From Clostridia bacterium (GTDB taxonomy: Bacteria > Bacillota > Clostridia > Oscillospirales > Acutalibacteraceae): a stretch of 5,940 nt of DNA. Numbering within the stretch: the stretch's first letter is position 1; each line of letters opens with the position of its first letter. The position numbers and the translations under genes were made by a program. The stretch is from positions 1 through 5,940 of the forward strand of contig JAKSQR010000098.1 in the NCBI GenBank assembly GCA_024404065.1, in the 5' to 3' direction. This document shows, piece after piece, positions 5,778 through 5,940 of this stretch. Under the pieces are notes generated by a model. It did no database searches. It saw only the letters and a list, made by a program, of their open reading frames with translations, and had not been told where the DNA came from.

Positions 5778-5940
5778 TTGAAGTAATCAATGGCGGTATG
5801 CTCTCCACTATTCAGGATGCAGGCAGATTTGGTGTAATGAAAAACGGCTTTACCCAAAGTGGTGTTATGGATAGCCATTCACATAAGCTTGCAAATATAC
5901 TTTGCGGTAATGATGAAAACGCCCCTGTAATTGAAATGAC
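5774..5940 (+). CDS. pxpC: 5-oxoprolinase subunit PxpC (KipA family), 3' truncated by window edge
   Basis: Fifty-five codons are visible before the window ends, out of a family length of roughly 300 or more. The opening is diagnostic: STIQDAGRFG at residues 11-20, QSGVMD at 28-33, an Ala-Asn pair at 40-41, CGN at 44-46 and a Glu at 54 match the biotin-dependent-carboxyltransferase-like N-terminus of PxpC/KipA proteins. PxpC pairs with PxpB, and together with PxpA they hydrolyse 5-oxoproline using ATP. AGGAGG at 5761-5766, inside the end of pxpB, sits 7 bases before the ATG, and the start overlaps the pxpB stop as ATGA. pxpA is not in the window and would be expected downstream, often beside biotin carboxylase or carrier-like genes or a transporter. 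The frame is intact as far as seen. Confidence 0.93.
   Translation, partial: MIEVINGGMLSTIQDAGRFGVMKNGFTQSGVMDSHSHKLANILCGNDENAPVIEM

Noticed and set aside
5052..5940. Reading KipI/KipA as dedicated sporulation kinase inhibitors
   Set aside because: That name comes from a Bacillus study. There is no kinase or sporulation gene nearby, and the overlap with a glutamate cyclase-like gene supports the 5-oxoprolinase role.
1..5940. Mobile elements, CRISPR arrays, defence genes, tRNA or rRNA genes
   Set aside because: No transposase or integrase motifs, no spaced repeats, no tRNA-like folds and no terminal inverted repeats were seen. The window is almost wholly filled by metabolic and housekeeping-type genes with uniform codon use.

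Overview
The window reads as a chromosomal segment from a low-G+C Gram-positive bacterium, most likely a gut-type Clostridia member (Oscillospiraceae/Ruminococcaceae-like). The DNA is visibly A+T-rich, arginine is often AGA, and ribosome-binding sites are strong AGGAGG-type sequences. Genes are packed with 4-base ATGA overlaps, a YqeG phosphatase is present, and the single-domain NADH:flavin oxidoreductase is of a clostridial type. The exact taxon cannot be read from the sequence. All genes are on the + strand. No RNA genes, mobile elements, CRISPR arrays or long repeats are visible.

Block 1 (1-2965) is a co-directional run. It holds the 3' end of a probable PHP-domain protein, a 63-residue acidic protein, an exported protein of unknown function, a YqeG-family HAD phosphatase, and an old-yellow-enzyme-type NADH:flavin oxidoreductase. 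The run closes with a strong intrinsic terminator at 2931-2965. The short gaps and overlaps suggest one transcript. The products do not form an obvious single pathway.

Block 2 (about 3025-5940, continuing past the window) is a second operon. It has its own sigma-A-like promoter and a 5' leader that folds into a near-perfect 33-nt hairpin starting at the predicted transcription start. It encodes a D-amino acid aminotransferase, a stand-alone D-glutamate cyclase-like (DUF4392) protein, and 5-oxoprolinase subunits PxpB and PxpC. PxpC is cut by the window edge. The last three genes are joined by 4-base overlaps.

Block 2 is the most interesting part. It looks like a D-glutamate salvage or disposal route. 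The aminotransferase would interconvert D-glutamate with 2-oxoglutarate and other D-amino acids, the cyclase-like protein would turn D-glutamate into 5-oxo-D-proline, and the Pxp subunits would open 5-oxoproline to glutamate at the cost of ATP. Each family assignment rests on visible motifs. The combined pathway is inference, and the mismatch between a D-specific cyclase and a 5-oxo-L-prolinase is its main open question.
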